The notes: a model not told the origin generated them from the sequence alone. DNA of 64,000 nt from an uncultured Deferribacteres bacterium (GCA_913009825.1 CAJVYQ010000004.1:1-64000); one strand, 5' to 3'; counted from the stretch's first letter, positions 1 through 8,466 are shown. A program made the numbers and translations.

Positions 1-2
1 TG

Positions 3-407
3 ATGATGCCCAGCAGTTACGAGTATTGGAAAGAGCTGGCGCAGGATCGGACGGCCTACAAGGAGAAGAAAGACCAGATAGCGCGCACCGTGGTGGAACT
101 GCTGGACCAGCGCTTCCCCGGTATCTCTCAACAGGTGGAGATGGTGGATGTGGCGACGCCGTTGACTTTTGAGCGTTACACGGGGAACTGGAAAGGCAGT
201 TTCGAAGGCTGGCTGCTCACGCCGCAGAATGCGTCCACTATGATGCACCGCATGCGCCAGACCCTGCCCGGCCTGCAGAACTTTTATATGTGCGGACAGT
301 GGGTCGAGCCGGGCGGCGGTCTTCCAACCAGTGTCATGTCCGGCCGCAGGCTTGTAAAAGCGCTGTGCAAACAGGACGGGAAAAAATTCCGGACGACAGT
401 GGCGTAG
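3..407 (+). CDS. phytoene-desaturase-like FAD oxidoreductase, C-terminal end only
   Basis: The open frame runs in from the left edge, so only the last 134 codons or so are visible and the ATG at its start need not be the true start. The closing part (CGQWVEPGGGLPTSVMSG, about residues 97-114) is the C-terminal FAD-contacting stretch typical of the CrtI/CrtH/carotenoid isomerase-type amine oxidase superfamily, where a Gly-rich 'W..PGGG.P....SGR' closes over the flavin. The substrate cannot be told from this fragment: carotenoid desaturase, carotenoid isomerase and retinol-saturase-like enzymes share this end. The N-terminal dinucleotide-binding motif would lie outside the window. Family assignment is fairly safe, specific function open. 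Confidence 0.75.
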   Translation: MMPSSYEYWKELAQDRTAYKEKKDQIARTVVELLDQRFPGISQQVEMVDVATPLTFERYTGNWKGSFEGWLLTPQNASTMMHRMRQTLPGLQNFYMCGQWVEPGGGLPTSVMSGRRLVKALCKQDGKKFRTTVA

Positions 408-488
408 GTCAATGGGGTTTGCTGTTCACAGTTGGCAATATACTGAACGGGTAAGCAATTAATCAAGTTATTAAAAGGAGAAAGCGAA

Positions 489-954
489 ATGACCTTCCTT
501 ATTTACTACGTTATAGGTTGGATAGTCGGGCTGGCGGCGATGTTCGTAACAGGCTCGACGAAAGATATTTCGAGCGCTGCATACATACTTCTGCTGTACC
601 AACTCACCGTTACGGTCGGGTTAACGGGAATTTTGGGCGGGTATGGACATTTGTTCATGGGGAAACGGGTCGCGCCGCAGCATTGGCTGGCATGAGGGGA
701 CTCTCTTTCAGGTCGAGCTGGGATACTGCTGTTTGGGGATGGGTCTGCTCGGAGTAATGAGCTTCTGGTATCGAGATAACTTTTGGCTTGCTGTGATTGT
801 CTTTACGACTGTTTTTCTCTTAGGCGCCGCGATGGTTCACATCAAAGAAATGATTAAGAAAGGAAATTTCAAGCCCGGGAATGCAATAACGACGATACCG
901 GATTTTCTGATTCCGATTACGCTTTTCGTGCTATGGTTTCTGGCAAAAAAATAA
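489..954 (+). pseudogene. DUF6790-like membrane protein, split by a frameshift
   Basis: Two overlapping frames, 489-695 and 643-954, read as one protein of about 154 residues. The first gives two membrane segments and ends '..GHLFMGKRVA'. The second continues with 'SIGWHEGTLFQVELGY', two more hydrophobic segments, then 'HIKEMIKKGNF', ending in a hydrophobic tail. This order matches the small four-helix DUF6790 family as I remember it, where 'IGW..GS.FQ' directly follows the second helix. Moving between frames needs one extra base or two missing bases near 670-680. A ribosome-binding site (AAAAGGAG, 473-480) precedes ATG 489. It is either a recent inactivation or a base-calling error. Confidence 0.6.
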
Positions 955-963
955 GGAAAAATA

Positions 964-1758
964 TTGCAAGCAAAAAACAAGAATTTCCTGACATTCACAA
1001 TCCTTACTTATGTGGTATTCTGGCTGTTATTAGCCGTAACCGGTGTCCTAATATCACTAAAATCACCTGCTTATATACAGAATATAATGAAAAATATATG
1101 CGCATGGGCCCCAACTATTGCTGTTGCTATTTTATTCAGGAAATTATACCCAAACACAACTGTAATTGATTATTTAAAAAGAAACTTTCTATCAAAAGTT
1201 AATCCACTGACCTTTAACGCAATCTTGGCATTACAACTTGCTATATCCGTTGTTGCGGTTCTATCATATATTTTGCTTAATAAATCAACCATAGGATCAC
1301 TCTCATTAATGAGCTCCGCTGCAATACTGCCAACTATTCTAATACTAATAACGAGTGGCCCGATGGGTGAAGAATTGGGCTGGCGCGGTTACGCTTTAAA
1401 TGAACTGTTAAAGAAGAAAAATGCTTTCAATGCATCAATTATTTTAGGTTTCATTTGGGGGTTCTGGCATTTACCGTTATGGCTTTTATCAGGATACTCA
1501 GGAATCAATTTAATCCGGTATATTTTCTTCTTTCTTTTAGGGATAGTCTCTTTATCGATAATGATCACGATTTTTTATATAAGAAGTAAAAATATACTTA
1601 TCGCTGTATGGATTCATTTCCTTTTCGATTTTTTACTCAATATACCGAATATAGATGTACTCTATATGTTCAAATATACAGCGGGTGTGTATTTTATTGC
1701 TGCGCTTCTATTATTATTAATCTTTAGAAAACAATTTTTTAAGCCTATCCCAATTTGA
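964..1758 (+). CDS. CPBP-family intramembrane metalloprotease
   Basis: Multi-pass membrane protein of 264 residues with the CPBP (CAAX protease and bacteriocin-processing, Abi) motifs. These are 'EELGWRGY' (EExxxR, about residues 137-144) in one helix, 'FIWGFWHLPLW' with the second motif histidine, and a third motif around 'WIHFLFDFLLN' near residue 220. These residues form the metal-dependent glutamate protease site of the Rce1/CPBP fold. The start is TTG 964, chosen because AAGGA lies just upstream and the gene follows the preceding stop by 9 nt. It is strikingly AT-rich compared with the downstream chaperone genes, as is the next gene, which suggests transfer. The substrate is unknown. Confidence 0.85.
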   Translation: MQAKNKNFLTFTILTYVVFWLLLAVTGVLISLKSPAYIQNIMKNICAWAPTIAVAILFRKLYPNTTVIDYLKRNFLSKVNPLTFNAILALQLAISVVAVLSYILLNKSTIGSLSLMSSAAILPTILILITSGPMGEELGWRGYALNELLKKKNAFNASIILGFIWGFWHLPLWLLSGYSGINLIRYIFFFLLGIVSLSIMITIFYIRSKNILIAVWIHFLFDFLLNIPNIDVLYMFKYTAGVYFIAALLLLLIFRKQFFKPIPI

Positions 1759-1783
1759 ATATTCTGGCCAACGGAAATATAAT

Positions 1784-2446
1784 ATGACTAAACCGAGAGT
1801 GACTGAAACCGATCAGGGAATTCAAGGTGATTTTAATGTAAATATCTATGATCAGATGCAGCGAAGACTACGAGATAAAGGTTGGATTGAAACAAATAAT
1901 ATTATTAAAAGTGGAATAACACAAGGATTAGCACTCGAAGTTGGTCCGGGTCCCGGATACCTTGGGCTTGAATGGCTAAACAAAACTCAAAATACAACTC
2001 TTAAGGCATTAGATATTAGTAGTGATATGCTAAAAATTGCAGAACGTAATGCAAATGAATACAATTTGGCAGACCGGGTTGAATATATAGAAAGCACCGG
2101 TGATAAAATGCCCTTTGAAGATAATTTGTTTGATGCAGTCTTTACAAATGGTTCTCTTCATGAGTGGCGTGATCCTGAAAATACATTTAACGAGATAGGC
2201 CGGGTCTTAAAATCAAATGGAAAAGTTTTTATCTCAGACTTAAGAAGAGATATGAATATATTTATGAGATGGTTTCTATGGATTAATTCAAAACCCAAAG
2301 AAATACGACCAGGGCTTATTAATTCAATCGATGCAGCCTATACTCCTAATGAATTAGAAGAATTAATAAAAGAGACAAAATTATCGAATTGTAAAGTTAC
2401 CGGGAATATAGTTGGAGTTAAAATTACAGGTTTTAAGCAGATGTAA
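1784..2446 (+). CDS. class I SAM-dependent methyltransferase (UbiE/type-11-like)
   Basis: 220-residue soluble protein with Rossmann methyltransferase motifs: motif I 'ALEVGPGPGYLGLEW' (about 50-64), the acidic end of strand 2 'LKALDISSDML', motif II around 'ESTGDKMPFEDNLFDAVFTNGSLHEW', and the post-motif helix 'NEIGRVLKSNGKVFISDLRRD'. This is the methyltransferase-11/UbiE-like small-molecule type. It lies 25 nt behind the CPBP protease gene and shares its AT-rich composition, so the two probably travel as a unit. The acceptor cannot be predicted. A run-on of about 100 nt after the stop keeps a coding-like appearance but I recognise nothing in it. Confidence 0.85.
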   Translation: MTKPRVTETDQGIQGDFNVNIYDQMQRRLRDKGWIETNNIIKSGITQGLALEVGPGPGYLGLEWLNKTQNTTLKALDISSDMLKIAERNANEYNLADRVEYIESTGDKMPFEDNLFDAVFTNGSLHEWRDPENTFNEIGRVLKSNGKVFISDLRRDMNIFMRWFLWINSKPKEIRPGLINSIDAAYTPNELEELIKETKLSNCKVTGNIVGVKITGFKQM

Positions 2447-3055
2447 AAAACGGCACTCAAGCAGCAAAATATATAAAATGGAATTGGGCGCTGTTGAAAG
2501 ATCATTTGAAATTGGAAGAATAATTGCTGAAAAATACGCGGCAGGAGAATCGGGGTAAAAAAAACATAAATCTCTCGCGCTGTAAAATAAGCCCCTATTC
2601 CGCCCCGCCTCTATAAAAAAATATACTGCCGGAAAGTTCCGGCAGGAATCAACAAATCGTGCGGCGCACGATAAATATTTTAAAAACAGATTTGTTTGTT
2701 TTGCAAGTTTTATTTCTTTGTCTAAAATCTGTGAGAATAAAATAAATACCTTTTCATTTTGAGGATTTGGTTTTTTCTGCAATCAATAAAAAAGAGCAGC
2801 AGGGCATTTCAAAGGCCGGTGCGTTTTGGCAGCATCGGTGCGCTAACCATTGCATTCAGTGGATTGAAACCGCCGATTCGCTCAGGAGTTCTGTATTTAT
2901 TACTATACATCATGATCAAAAAATAGCAATGACAATTTGCAAAGTTAGTCAAAAACTTTGGAGGTTCTTTACGTAAATTAACAAACATATAAAAATGTCG
3001 CTTGCGAACAAAAAAATTGTTAACTTACTATAAATATAACTGGAATGGATACAAA
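2447..3055. other. intergenic region with two perfect hairpins
   Basis: About 600 nt with no gene I can support. Two perfect palindromes stand out: CTGCCGGAA-AG-TTCCGGCAG at 2626-2645 and ATCGTGCG-G-CGCACGAT at 2656-2672. Read on the minus strand, the first is followed by a T-rich run and would work as a Rho-independent terminator, although no minus-strand gene feeds it. The 3' half must hold the grpE promoter. No CIRCE element (TTAGCACTC inverted repeat) is visible, so HrcA control is not supported. Confidence 0.5.
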
Positions 3056-3595
3056 ATGAATGAAACAGATAAACAGAATTCAGAGACAACAGATATTAAA
3101 ATAAATGACGATAGTACTGATCAGATGGTTACCGGAGCAGAAGATACATCTGAAAAAAGCGAAAAACAGGCTCCGGATTATTATGAAATGCTGCAGCGTC
3201 TTCAGGCTGATTTTGACAATTATCGCAGACGTACGAATAAGGAGAAGGAAGAACTGGCCAATTATGTCCGGCGTGAAATGATTCGGCAGTTACTACCTGT
3301 TATCGATGATCTGGAACGGTTATTAGAGGTAAAATCCGGTCAACATGATCTTGAACATGGAGCTCGGTTGATCTATAAAAATTTTCTAACTGTCCTAAAA
3401 AATCTTGGTATGAAAAGTTTTACGGATCAGGGGAAAAATTTCGATCCCAATATTCATGAAGCGCTGTCTGTAAAGAAGTCTCCGCTGGAATTAGATGGAA
3501 AAATCGTTGAAACTTTGCAGAAAGGGTACTGGTTAAAAGACAAACTTCTGCGACCTGCGAAAGTGATTGTCGGACAGAACGATGGAACTGAATGA
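3056..3595 (+). CDS. grpE: nucleotide exchange factor GrpE
   Basis: 179-residue cytoplasmic co-chaperone that releases ADP from DnaK. An acidic, disordered N-terminus (about 1-45) is followed by the long dimerising coiled coil ('YYEMLQRLQADFDNYRRRTNKEKEE', about 45-70). The beta-wing domain ends with the GrpE signature region near 'NFDPNIHEALSV...LQKGYWLKDKLLRPAKVIVG'. An upstream TTG at 3002 extends the frame, but ATG 3056 gives a normal GrpE N-terminus, so I prefer it; the ribosome-binding site is weak. It opens a grpE-dnaJ-htrA run with 14- and 16-nt gaps, pointing to one transcript. Confidence 0.95.
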   Translation: MNETDKQNSETTDIKINDDSTDQMVTGAEDTSEKSEKQAPDYYEMLQRLQADFDNYRRRTNKEKEELANYVRREMIRQLLPVIDDLERLLEVKSGQHDLEHGARLIYKNFLTVLKNLGMKSFTDQGKNFDPNIHEALSVKKSPLELDGKIVETLQKGYWLKDKLLRPAKVIVGQNDGTE

Positions 3596-3609
3596 GGCGA
3601 TTTGGATAA

Positions 3610-4509
3610 ATGAATAAAGATTACTACAAAATTTTAGGTGTTTCCGAAACGGCGAATCCCGCAGAAATAAAAAAAATCTATAGAAAACTGGCAAAGCAGT
3701 ATCATCCGGATTCTCATCCTAATGATAAGCAGGCGGAGAATCGGTTCAAAGAAATTTCTGCAGCTTACCAGGTGCTCTCCGACCCGGAAAAACGGCGCGA
3801 ATATGATGAGTTTAGAAAGTATGGGGGTGCCATGCCGGGCGGCGGCAATTTTGGTGATGTCCATTTCAACTGGGGTTCTCCCAAAGACGCTTCAGGAATG
3901 GGAGGAAGTACCTTCGGCGATCTCTTTTCTCAGTTTTTCGGCGGCTCCGAAAGTGGCAGAAGAACACACAGCAGCAGACCGGTGCGGGGGCAGAATGTTG
4001 AAGCGGATCTGACGATCCCATTTGAAGTGGCTGCTCTCGGCGGAAAGCAGCCTTTTGCGGTTAATTATGGCGGCAAGAAGAAAACCTTTTCCGTAAATAT
4101 CAAGCCGGGAATCGAAGACGGGGAAAAAATCAGACTGAGAGGACAGGGTTCACCGGAATACGGCGGACAGCCGGGCGATTTGATATTGACGGTGCATATT
4201 TCGCCCCATCCGGTTTTTTACCGCGAAGAGTTAAATATTATCTCAAAGGTTAAAATAAATTTGGCTCAGGCGTTGTTGGGAACAAAAATACAGGTTAACA
4301 CAGTTGAAGGAAAGACAGTGCAGTTGAGAATTCACCCGGGAAGCCAAAACGGGCAACGGCTTCGTCTGAAAAAAATGGGAATTAAAACAAAGGATGGTCG
4401 GGTAGGAGATCAATTTGTAGAGTTGGAAGTGGTTTTACCGGAGAGTCTGGATCGCTCCCAAAAAAAAATGATCGAGGAATTTGCCCGGGCCAGCAATATG
4501 AGTTATTAA
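3610..4509 (+). CDS. DnaJ-family co-chaperone without zinc finger (type II, CbpA-like)
   Basis: J-domain at the N-terminus with the HPD tripeptide ('LAKQYHPDSHPND', about 23-35) that stimulates DnaK ATPase. A Gly/Phe-rich linker (about 75-125) follows, then the DnaJ C-terminal beta-domain (about 130-295). The cysteine-rich zinc-finger repeats (CxxCxGxG) of classical DnaJ are absent, which explains the short length of 299 residues. By architecture it is a class B or CbpA-type J-protein. Because it sits in the grpE operon and no canonical dnaJ is visible in the window, it may serve as a main DnaK partner here; whether another dnaJ exists elsewhere cannot be seen. Confidence 0.93.
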   Translation: MNKDYYKILGVSETANPAEIKKIYRKLAKQYHPDSHPNDKQAENRFKEISAAYQVLSDPEKRREYDEFRKYGGAMPGGGNFGDVHFNWGSPKDASGMGGSTFGDLFSQFFGGSESGRRTHSSRPVRGQNVEADLTIPFEVAALGGKQPFAVNYGGKKKTFSVNIKPGIEDGEKIRLRGQGSPEYGGQPGDLILTVHISPHPVFYREELNIISKVKINLAQALLGTKIQVNTVEGKTVQLRIHPGSQNGQRLRLKKMGIKTKDGRVGDQFVELEVVLPESLDRSQKKMIEEFARASNMSY

Positions 4510-4525
4510 ACCTGGAGGAAATGTC

Positions 4526-6061
4526 ATGGATCGAAATAAAAAACTGGGATTATGGGTAGCGCTGGCTTTTGTATTGGGGGCCATTGTCACTGTTGTTCTA
4601 ACGTCTCAATTGGATGTGACAAATCGCGTTATCGCATCATCATCGGATAAACCAAAGGTAACGGAAGCGGACAAATCCGCATCTGTCGCAAATTCCTTGT
4701 CACAGGATCAGGAAAATCTGATTAACCAGCTAAACGGAGTCTTTATCCAGGCGGCAAAGAAGGTGAGACCTTCGATTGTGACCATTTACAGTGAAAAAAT
4801 CATCAAAATGCGCGGCTATCGCAGTCCGTTTGATCTATTTTTTGGCGACCAATTTTTTAACGGAAAACGTCCTCCGGAAAAAGAGAGAAAATATGTACAA
4901 CGCGGCATGGGCTCCGGTGTTATCGTTAAGGCAGATGGAATTATTTTAACCAATTATCATGTTGTTAAAGGAGCAGATGATATTCGGGTTAAAACCAACG
5001 ACGGGGAGGAGTATGAAGCGGAGGTGGTTGGCTCGGATCCTAAAACAGATTTGGCCATCATTCGAATTGAGAAATCCGGTCTGCCGTTTGCCACATTGGG
5101 GGATTCCGACGAGTTGGAAGTTGGCGAGTGGGTTTTGGCCATCGGTAATCCGTTTTCCGAAGAATTGCGCTATACGGTAACACAAGGGATCGTCAGCGCG
5201 AAAGGAAGAAAAGGATTGGGAATAGCCGAAGGGCGCGGCTACGAGAATTTTATCCAGACCGATGCGGCTATCAATCCGGGCAATAGCGGCGGCGCTCTGA
5301 TGAACCTGCATGGAGAGGTTGTGGGGATTAACACGGCAATCATTTCTCCCACCGGCGGCTTTGCCGGAGTGGGTTTCGCCATTCCTATCAATATGGCCAG
5401 CAAAGTGATGAATGATCTGATCACCAAAGGAAAAGTGGTGCGCGGTTGGTTGGGCGTAGCTATCCAACCGGTGGATAAAGATATGGCCAGAGCCCTTAAT
5501 TTGAAAGCGAATGAAGGCGTCATTGTCAGTAATGTTACGAAAAATAGTCCCGCTGAAAAAGCGGGCATCCAACCTGCCGATGTGATTGTAAAATTCAATA
5601 ATGAGAAAGTAAAAAGCGCTGATCAACTTAGCTTTTTAGTCGCGGATGTTCCTCCCGGAAGCGCTGTGGATGTAATCATTAATCGCGATGGAGAAAGAAA
5701 GAAGCTGAAAGTGACCATTGCTGAAATGGGCGGTGAATCAACACCTGTAGCGCCGCTCGCCGCCAGGAATGCTGAGAAAATTGGTATTAAAGTGGAAAAT
5801 TTGACTCAGGCAACCGCAAGCAAGCAAAATTATGAAATAGGCAGCGGTGTTCTGATCACCAGTGTGGATGTGGCTAAAGATGGCTACCGCAAAGGTTTGC
5901 GGGAAGGTGATCTGATCAAAGAGATCAATCGTAAGAAAGTACCGAGTGTGGCTGAATTTAATAAAATAATGCGGTCCGTTAAACCCGGCCATGTTCTCCT
6001 TCTTATGGTGCAGCGGGGCAAAAACAATTTCTTTGTGGCGGTTGAGGTGCCGAAAAAATAA
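4526..6061 (+). CDS. periplasmic serine protease DegP/HtrA family (Do-like)
   Basis: 511 residues: an N-terminal signal or anchor helix (about 7-27), a trypsin-like protease domain, and two C-terminal PDZ domains (about 300-395 and 415-505). The catalytic triad is visible: His in 'ILTNYHVVKGADD', Asp in 'GSDPKTDLAIIRI', Ser in 'NPGNSGGALMN'. The enzyme degrades or refolds misfolded envelope proteins, with PDZ domains controlling assembly and activation. GGAGG at 4513-4517 sets the start at 4526. Its position behind grpE-dnaJ ties envelope and cytoplasmic protein quality control into one operon. A hairpin terminator follows at 6127-6175. Confidence 0.94.
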   Translation: MDRNKKLGLWVALAFVLGAIVTVVLTSQLDVTNRVIASSSDKPKVTEADKSASVANSLSQDQENLINQLNGVFIQAAKKVRPSIVTIYSEKIIKMRGYRSPFDLFFGDQFFNGKRPPEKERKYVQRGMGSGVIVKADGIILTNYHVVKGADDIRVKTNDGEEYEAEVVGSDPKTDLAIIRIEKSGLPFATLGDSDELEVGEWVLAIGNPFSEELRYTVTQGIVSAKGRKGLGIAEGRGYENFIQTDAAINPGNSGGALMNLHGEVVGINTAIISPTGGFAGVGFAIPINMASKVMNDLITKGKVVRGWLGVAIQPVDKDMARALNLKANEGVIVSNVTKNSPAEKAGIQPADVIVKFNNEKVKSADQLSFLVADVPPGSAVDVIINRDGERKKLKVTIAEMGGESTPVAPLAARNAEKIGIKVENLTQATASKQNYEIGSGVLITSVDVAKDGYRKGLREGDLIKEINRKKVPSVAEFNKIMRSVKPGHVLLLMVQRGKNNFFVAVEVPKK

Positions 6062-6126
6062 CTGACCTGATCAAAGAACATTCAGGACTCAAGTACGATA
6101 AATCTACATCCGGATGTACAAAAAAT

Positions 6127-6175
6127 TGTGTGGCAGAGAAGGCATATCTGTTTTCCTTTGCCACACAGTTTATTT
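6127..6175 (+). terminator. Rho-independent terminator after htrA
   Basis: TGTGTGGCA (6127-6135) pairs perfectly with TGCCACACA (6159-6167), and the stem is followed by GTTTATTTT. It closes the grpE-dnaJ-htrA unit. Confidence 0.7.
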
Positions 6176-6251
6176 TGCGGCTGCTTAACGGAAATGGTTC
6201 CCTGTTTAAAAAATAAATGGTTTGATGCTCTTAAATCGATGAGTATTCGGA

Positions 6252-7511
6252 ATGATTGGTTTGCAAATACATGAAAAGAAAATCATTTTTTCGATTTTAT
6301 TGGCTTTTGTTTTTGTCACGGTTCTATTTGCCTCGCAAACCCAAAAGGGATCGCAGAAAAATATTAAATATTTTTATCGAATTTCCAAATTTCCCACCCT
6401 CTATCCCGATAGTACACTGGTCCGATTTGATATCGCCATTCCATATAACGATCTGGTTTTCATCGCTTCTGATTCTGTGTATAAAACAGGAGTTAAATTT
6501 AATCTGTTTGTGACAGACAAAGAATACAATGCTGTTTTTGAAAAAAACTGGCGAAAAAAAGTAGAAGCTGATAACTATCCGGAAACACAATCGGAGACTA
6601 CTTTTTGTCGTTTTGATACGAAAAGCGTTTTTCTTTCGGGAAAATATAAAATTATTCTGGAAGCCATCGATGAGAATATCGGCATCTCGGAATTTACAGA
6701 ACTGCAGGTAAAAATTCCGGATCAATCGAAGAAAAAAGCTGTTTTGGGAGACTTGCTCATTTATCCTGAAAAGCATGATTTTTCTGTGGAGAATTACGAA
6801 AATTTCACGCCTCAATCCGGCAATACCTGTCGCACCGATTTTACCTTACTCAGTATCATTTATCTGAGGCAACCCATTGAAAATTTTAAAACAGAGGCGA
6901 TTTGGTGGGGAAAAAACCGGGAAATCAGACAAGATTCTGTGTGGTGCAAACAGGATGGAAATTTTCTGATCCTTTATCGGCCCTATTCCATCAGAGATGT
7001 ACCGCAAGGATTATCTTCCGTGCAATTTCGTGTAAGCGGGAAAGAAATGAAAAAGACAGCCAGCGAAATACAGTTGGAAGTAATTAAACAGGTCGATTAT
7101 TTTGATGAAGAATCCATCGACGACGCGATTGAACAGATGGTTTATATCGGCGAAGGCGCGGCATGGGATTCGCTCAGAAATGCCGATACGTTGGCTGAAA
7201 AGAAAAAGTGGTTCAACCGGTTCTGGCAGGAGTATTCTCCGGCATCGGACAGTTTAAAAAATCCGGTTGAAGAGGAATACTTTCGCAGAGTTCGTTTTGC
7301 CATTCGCCAATTTGACGAAGGTGATATTGGCTGGCGGACAGACCGGGGTAAAACCTACATTTTGTATGGGCCGCCGAATGATATTCAGAAAAGCATGGAC
7401 AGCATGATGCGAAATATGGAAATTTGGGTTTACAATAATATCGAGAAACAATTTTTATTTGTTGATATAACCGGCAGCGGGACCTACCGTTTGATGAGGG
7501 TTTATGATTAA
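6252..7511 (+). CDS. GWxTD-domain exported protein
   Basis: 419 residues beginning with a signal or anchor helix ('IIFSILLAFVFVTVLFAS', about 11-28), then beta-rich sequence. The C-terminal GWxTD domain carries 'GDIGWRTDRGKTYILYGPP' at about 359-377, preceded by the helical 'KKKWFNRFWQEY' segment that regularly leads into it. GWxTD proteins are a poorly characterised family common in Bacteroidota, Calditrichota, Acidobacteriota and related phyla; their function is unknown. The protein is probably periplasmic. The gene is bounded upstream by the htrA terminator and has no strong ribosome-binding site. Domain call confident, function unknown. Confidence 0.85.
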   Translation: MIGLQIHEKKIIFSILLAFVFVTVLFASQTQKGSQKNIKYFYRISKFPTLYPDSTLVRFDIAIPYNDLVFIASDSVYKTGVKFNLFVTDKEYNAVFEKNWRKKVEADNYPETQSETTFCRFDTKSVFLSGKYKIILEAIDENIGISEFTELQVKIPDQSKKKAVLGDLLIYPEKHDFSVENYENFTPQSGNTCRTDFTLLSIIYLRQPIENFKTEAIWWGKNREIRQDSVWCKQDGNFLILYRPYSIRDVPQGLSSVQFRVSGKEMKKTASEIQLEVIKQVDYFDEESIDDAIEQMVYIGEGAAWDSLRNADTLAEKKKWFNRFWQEYSPASDSLKNPVEEEYFRRVRFAIRQFDEGDIGWRTDRGKTYILYGPPNDIQKSMDSMMRNMEIWVYNNIEKQFLFVDITGSGTYRLMRVYD

Positions 7512-7642
7512 CGAATAATGGTTGCGATCGGTTACATTCTAAAAATAATGGAGTTATCTGAGGTCGCTTTTAGAAAATGTGCTTGCTATTGTTGTATTTA
7601 TAGTATATATTTCATTCTTATTTTTATGTGGAGGAAAGTGAA

Positions 7643-7939
7643 ATGCCAACGTATGAGTATCGTTGTGAATCATGTGATTATTATTTTGAGAAGTTTCAAT
7701 CGATCAGGGATGAACCGGTAAAAACCTGTCCCAAATGTGGCGGGCCGGTAAAAAAGCTCCTCACCACGGGTGTTGGCCTGATTTTTAAAGGAAGCGGATT
7801 TTATGAAACGGACTATAAACATAAACACAGTAGTTCGCCATCAAAAGATCATGATAAAGACAATGGCACTCATAAAAAGGATGCCGATGAAAGCAAAAAA
7901 ACATCCGCAGATAAACCAAAAGCGGCTGCGGCCGGTTAG
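7643..7939 (+). CDS. FmdB-family zinc-ribbon protein
   Basis: 98 residues. The N-terminal zinc ribbon reads 'MPTYEYRCESCDYYFEK..' with two CxxC pairs (Cys8/Cys11 and 'TCPKCGG'), followed by a short hydrophobic turn 'GLIFKGSGFY' and a long Lys/Asp/Ser-rich tail ending in Ala residues. The family (FmdB/CxxC_CxxC_SSSS) was named from a putative regulator of formamidase genes, but the role in most bacteria is unknown. ATG 7643 is chosen because GGAGG lies 8 nt upstream; the frame also extends back to 7628. A terminator follows directly. Confidence 0.88.
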   Translation: MPTYEYRCESCDYYFEKFQSIRDEPVKTCPKCGGPVKKLLTTGVGLIFKGSGFYETDYKHKHSSSPSKDHDKDNGTHKKDADESKKTSADKPKAAAAG

Positions 7940-7964
7940 TATCGGTTCTGATGATGTAGATAGC

Positions 7965-7994
7965 AAATGGGATGTTCGTATCCCATTTTTTTTT
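7965..7994 (+). terminator. Rho-independent terminator after the FmdB-like gene
   Basis: ATGGGAT (7967-7973) and ATCCCAT (7980-7986) flank a six-base loop and are followed by eight T residues. Confidence 0.8.
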
Positions 7995-8017
7995 GCCGGA
8001 GTAAAATGTTATTTTTC

Positions 8018-8294
8018 GTAAAACCTCAGTTACGGGTGGATAAAAGTGGTTTCGCTTCATTATTTTGTAGCCTGAGCTAGCCATTTTAGAGTTCTGAAAA
8101 CCTTATTTTTATCTTTTACACCTTAATAGCATGATTTGCAACTAAGTCTCTAAACCTTATTACCTTAGTTGTGATATGAAAGCATGAAAAATAAGGTAAT
8201 AAGGTAAAAATGGGGTGGGGCTACTTGCAGCTATTAAGGTTGAAAAAACAAAAATAAGGTTTATGCATACTTCCACCCGTAACTGAGGTTTTAC
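8018..8294. repeat. MITE-like element, family 1 copy a (GTAA ends)
   Basis: 277-bp non-coding element. Its outer arms, GTAAAACCTCAGTTACGGG (from 8018) and the reverse complement ending at 8294, are perfectly inverted over 23 bp. Inside are nested inverted repeats built on AAGGT/ACCTT motifs (8097-8112 with 8250-8264, and 8153-8168 with 8190-8205). The flanks TATTTTTC and CATTTTTT match at 6 of 8 positions, which may be a worn 8-bp target duplication. A related element lies at 43480-43738. Confidence 0.7.
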
Positions 8295-8450
8295 CATTTT
8301 TTCACTCACCGCTTATTTCTGCCACATCGTCTGTAATTATGACATGTTGACCGGTAGTTTGACACCCCGTACAAAAAAAATGGTGTGAGAAAATGCTGAG
8401 TTCTTTGTAACTCATTGATTATTAGTAGAATAAATAAATATTCCCTTTTT

Positions 8451-8466
8451 TGGCACGATGCTTGCT
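8451..8466 (+). promoter_or_regulatory. sigma-54 (-24/-12) promoter of hsp20
   Basis: TGGCACG-ATGC-TTGCT is an exact match to the RpoN consensus TGGCACG-N4-TTGCW, with GG and GC at the required spacing. Transcription would begin near 8477, leaving a leader of about 24 nt that contains the GGAG ribosome-binding site (8491-8494) and then ATG 8501. The geometry fits a real promoter. Sigma-54 needs an enhancer-binding activator; none is encoded in this window. dnaK, 70 nt after hsp20, may be co-transcribed. Confidence 0.85.

Noticed and set aside
2827-2842. TGGCAGCATCGGTGCG as a sigma-54 promoter for grpE
   Set aside because: Several consensus bases are wrong and it is more than 200 nt from the start.
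2767-2976. Open frame of 69 codons upstream of grpE
   Set aside because: No ribosome-binding site, no recognisable family, and composition like the surrounding non-coding DNA.
4946-5626. Long minus-strand frame of 226 codons inside htrA
   Set aside because: Shadow of a strongly supported protease gene on the other strand; no domain or start signal.
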